Below, piece by piece: positions 19,800-19,952 of a stretch of 19,952 nt of DNA. Position numbers and translations under genes: made by a program. Within the stretch, counting starts at the first letter, position 1, and each line of letters starts with the position of its first letter. The DNA lies in contig CAYGWX010000011.1 of NCBI GenBank assembly GCA_964353855.1, positions 46,510-66,461 of the forward strand, written 5' to 3'. Origin of the DNA: CAYGWX01 sp964353855 [NCBI: uncultured bacterium]. GTDB lineage: Bacteria > Edwardsbacteria > CAYGWX01. The notes beneath the pieces were generated by a model. It saw only the letters and a list, made by a program, of their open reading frames with translations, did not search any database and was not told the DNA's origin.

Positions 19800-19829
19800 G
19801 CCTCCCTTGACCACAGGGAGGCTATTTTT
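19800..19829 (+). terminator. Second terminator-like hairpin
   Basis: GCCTCCCT (19800-19807) pairs with AGGGAGGC (19815-19822) around a 7-nt loop, then TATTTTT (19823-19829). It is a backup to the preceding terminator, or the end of a feature beyond nnr. Confidence 0.6.
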
Positions 19830-19879
19830 GTCCCCGCTTTAGGGGAGGGTAATAAGCCCGCTACAGGAAGGCTTCACGC

Positions 19880-19952
19880 CAAGTTAACACTAAGTTGTGT
19901 CTAATTTAACACTAATTTAACTCTAATTTAACACTAATTTAAGTCTAATTTA
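19880..19952. repeat. 11-bp tandem repeat array running off the window
   Basis: Exact 11-bp register: CAAGTTAACAC, TAAGTTGTGTC, TAATTTAACAC, TAATTTAACTC, TAATTTAACAC, TAATTTAAGTC, TAATTTA, continuing past the edge. The core TAATTTAA is AT-rich and near-palindromic. It is not a CRISPR (units too short, no spacers). Confidence 0.85.

Noticed and set aside
19880-19952. CRISPR-like array
   Set aside because: Units are 11 bp in direct contact without spacers; CRISPR repeats are longer and separated by unique spacers.

Overview
The window is GC-rich bacterial chromosome, about 20 kb, apart from a few AT-richer islands. It carries housekeeping genes and two secreted proteins. There are no rRNA or tRNA genes, transposases, CRISPR arrays or phage structural genes. 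The organism is probably an uncultivated, double-membrane-type lineage. A Kp-43-like subtilase with a FlgD-like C-terminal sorting domain suggests an FCB-superphylum or neighbouring candidate phylum, but the phylum cannot be settled from this window. Promoters are classical: TTGACA-like and TATAAT-like boxes with 17-nt spacers recur before most units. Many genes are packed with ATGA, TGATG or TAATG overlaps.

Left arm (1-5600, minus strand): one translation and RNA-maintenance operon. A consensus promoter (5568-5596) drives a PTS IIA/PtsN-like protein, HisRS, a small AhpD/CMD-like protein, AspRS (with residues of the non-discriminating type), PhoH and YbeY, which is cut by the window edge. hisS/CMD and CMD/aspS overlap, so the small redox-type protein is locked between the two synthetases.

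Accessory stretch (5600-8540): dispersed palindromic repeats flank a hypothetical FN3-like protein whose gene has absorbed two such palindromes in frame. Next come an AT-richer WG-repeat protein and about 500 bp of low-complexity non-coding DNA holding an 11-bp tandem repeat.

Middle (8544-12000): an MFS transporter on the plus strand converges on a minus-strand unit of a DUF4783-like (NTF2-fold) lipoprotein, a GNAT acetyltransferase and thiL. Back-to-back promoters (12007-12094) separate that unit from a plus-strand pair of orphan small genes: an 89-aa charged protein, and a 33-aa single-membrane-span peptide coupled to it by ATGA. A secreted subtilase with its own promoter and terminator follows.

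Micro-gene locus (15030-15440): a DnaA box and an AT-rich tract precede a strong promoter whose spacer holds the 14-bp palindrome TACAATATATTGTA. Then come two tandem micro-ORFs (11 and 19 aa), each with an extended Shine-Dalgarno, each encoding an almost purely Lys/Ala tail, and each followed by a stable hairpin. This is the most unusual part of the window.

Right arm (15450-19770, plus strand): a compact operon of nfi (endonuclease V), DUF1232, a macro-domain protein, a HAD phosphatase, acpS and nnr. It reads as a damage-repair and house-cleaning set (deaminated DNA, ADP-ribose, hydrated NAD(P)H) and ends at a strong terminator. The window closes inside an 11-bp tandem repeat array that runs off the edge.
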